Shown: positions 4,954-5,189 of the stretch, in pieces | Layout: each line of letters starts with the position of its first letter | Numbering within the stretch: position 1 is the stretch's first letter | NCBI GenBank assembly: GCA_032160165.1 | Contig: JAVHWA010000056.1 | Location: 1 to 5,189, forward strand | Direction: 5' to 3' | From: QHXM01 sp032160165 | GTDB taxonomy: Bacteria; Acidobacteriota; Blastocatellia; Pyrinomonadales; Pyrinomonadaceae | DNA length: 5,189 bases | Translations under genes and position numbers: made by a program | Notes under the pieces: model-generated | The model's database searches: none | Told to the model about the DNA's origin: nothing | What the model saw: only the letters and a program-made list of their open reading frames with translations

Positions 4954-5189
4954 ATGAGAAAACGCAACTCAACCCTGAAAAATTTCTCTAATAGTCCTTG
5001 CGGTTCTGATCCTCACCGCCAGTGCGAAGAGCGCAAGAGCGCAGACTGTCTACATGGTTTGTACCTTTGACACGTCGTCCGTTTGGAAGAAAGACGGCCG
5101 CGACAAATTTGAGCGACGCCTTTACATCTCGAATCTGGTCTCGATGTCCAAAGAGACCTATCTCGCTGCCGACAGCAGCGGAAACCGCC
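4954..5189 (+). CDS. Exported protein with an apparent frameshift in its signal peptide, cut by the window edge
   Basis: The ATG at 4954 follows a GGAGG site and encodes a positively charged start, MRKRNSTLK. That frame then runs into unremarkable sequence and stops at TGA 5068-5070 after 38 codons. The next frame, from 4982 to the right edge (69 codons, no stop), encodes a textbook signal-peptide core and cleavage site (ISLIVLAVLILTASA, then SARA before Q), followed by a mature start QTVYMVCTFDTSS. That frame has no start codon of its own before the signal; a TGA lies at 4976-4978. Removing one A from the AAAAA run at 4978-4982 joins the two parts into one signal peptide with cleavage after residue 29. 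The family is not recognised. The indel may be an assembly or sequencing error, a true inactivating mutation, or a slippage-prone switch. Confidence 0.7.

Noticed and set aside
4803..4991. Plus-strand 62-codon open frame through the hairpin element
   Set aside because: It translates palindromic repeat DNA, overlaps the start of the 4954 gene in another frame and has no protein-like features.

Overview
The window reads as chromosomal DNA of a Gram-negative environmental bacterium. Every gene except the response regulator starts with an export signal. The coding density is moderate, and the intergenic DNA is full of short palindromic repeat modules. The gene mix and repeat style would fit Acidobacteriota (Blastocatellia-like), but that is an impression from family resemblance and not a demonstrated assignment.

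Minus-strand block (1-2695, read right to left). A secreted or membrane-anchored protein of 382 aa of unknown function (2695-1547) overlaps by an ATGA junction a NarL/LuxR-type response regulator of 256 aa (1550-780). After a 181-nt gap holding three short hairpins comes a third gene (598 to beyond base 1). It encodes a secreted Cys-containing protein with a helical N-terminal half, and it is cut by the window edge. No sensor kinase is visible, so the regulator is an orphan as far as this window shows. Its tight coupling to the unknown exported protein is the main functional clue.

Divergent intergenic region (2696-3318, 623 nt). It carries three different large inverted repeats: 2728-2794 (six CACGAAG-like heptamers, exactly 10 bp apart, three per arm), 2931-3016 (29-nt arms) and 3089-3201 (113 bp with perfect 11-bp ends). 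It also has candidate promoters for both directions and a perfect dyad, TGTGGACATCCACA, beside a minus-strand -35 candidate.

Plus-strand block (3319-5189). A complete exported M19 (renal-type) membrane dipeptidase of 440 aa has all its metal and substrate residues. It is followed by a mirror-symmetric element of six hairpins (4701-4928), in which the two halves show a compensatory base-pair change. After this comes the start of another exported protein (4954 to the right edge). That gene has a strong ribosome binding site and a good signal peptide, but one extra base in an A5 run breaks its frame inside the signal peptide.

I do not see a clearly new multi-gene system. The most unusual content is the set of structured palindromic elements, the homopolymer frameshift in the last gene, and the translationally coupled exported protein/response regulator pair.
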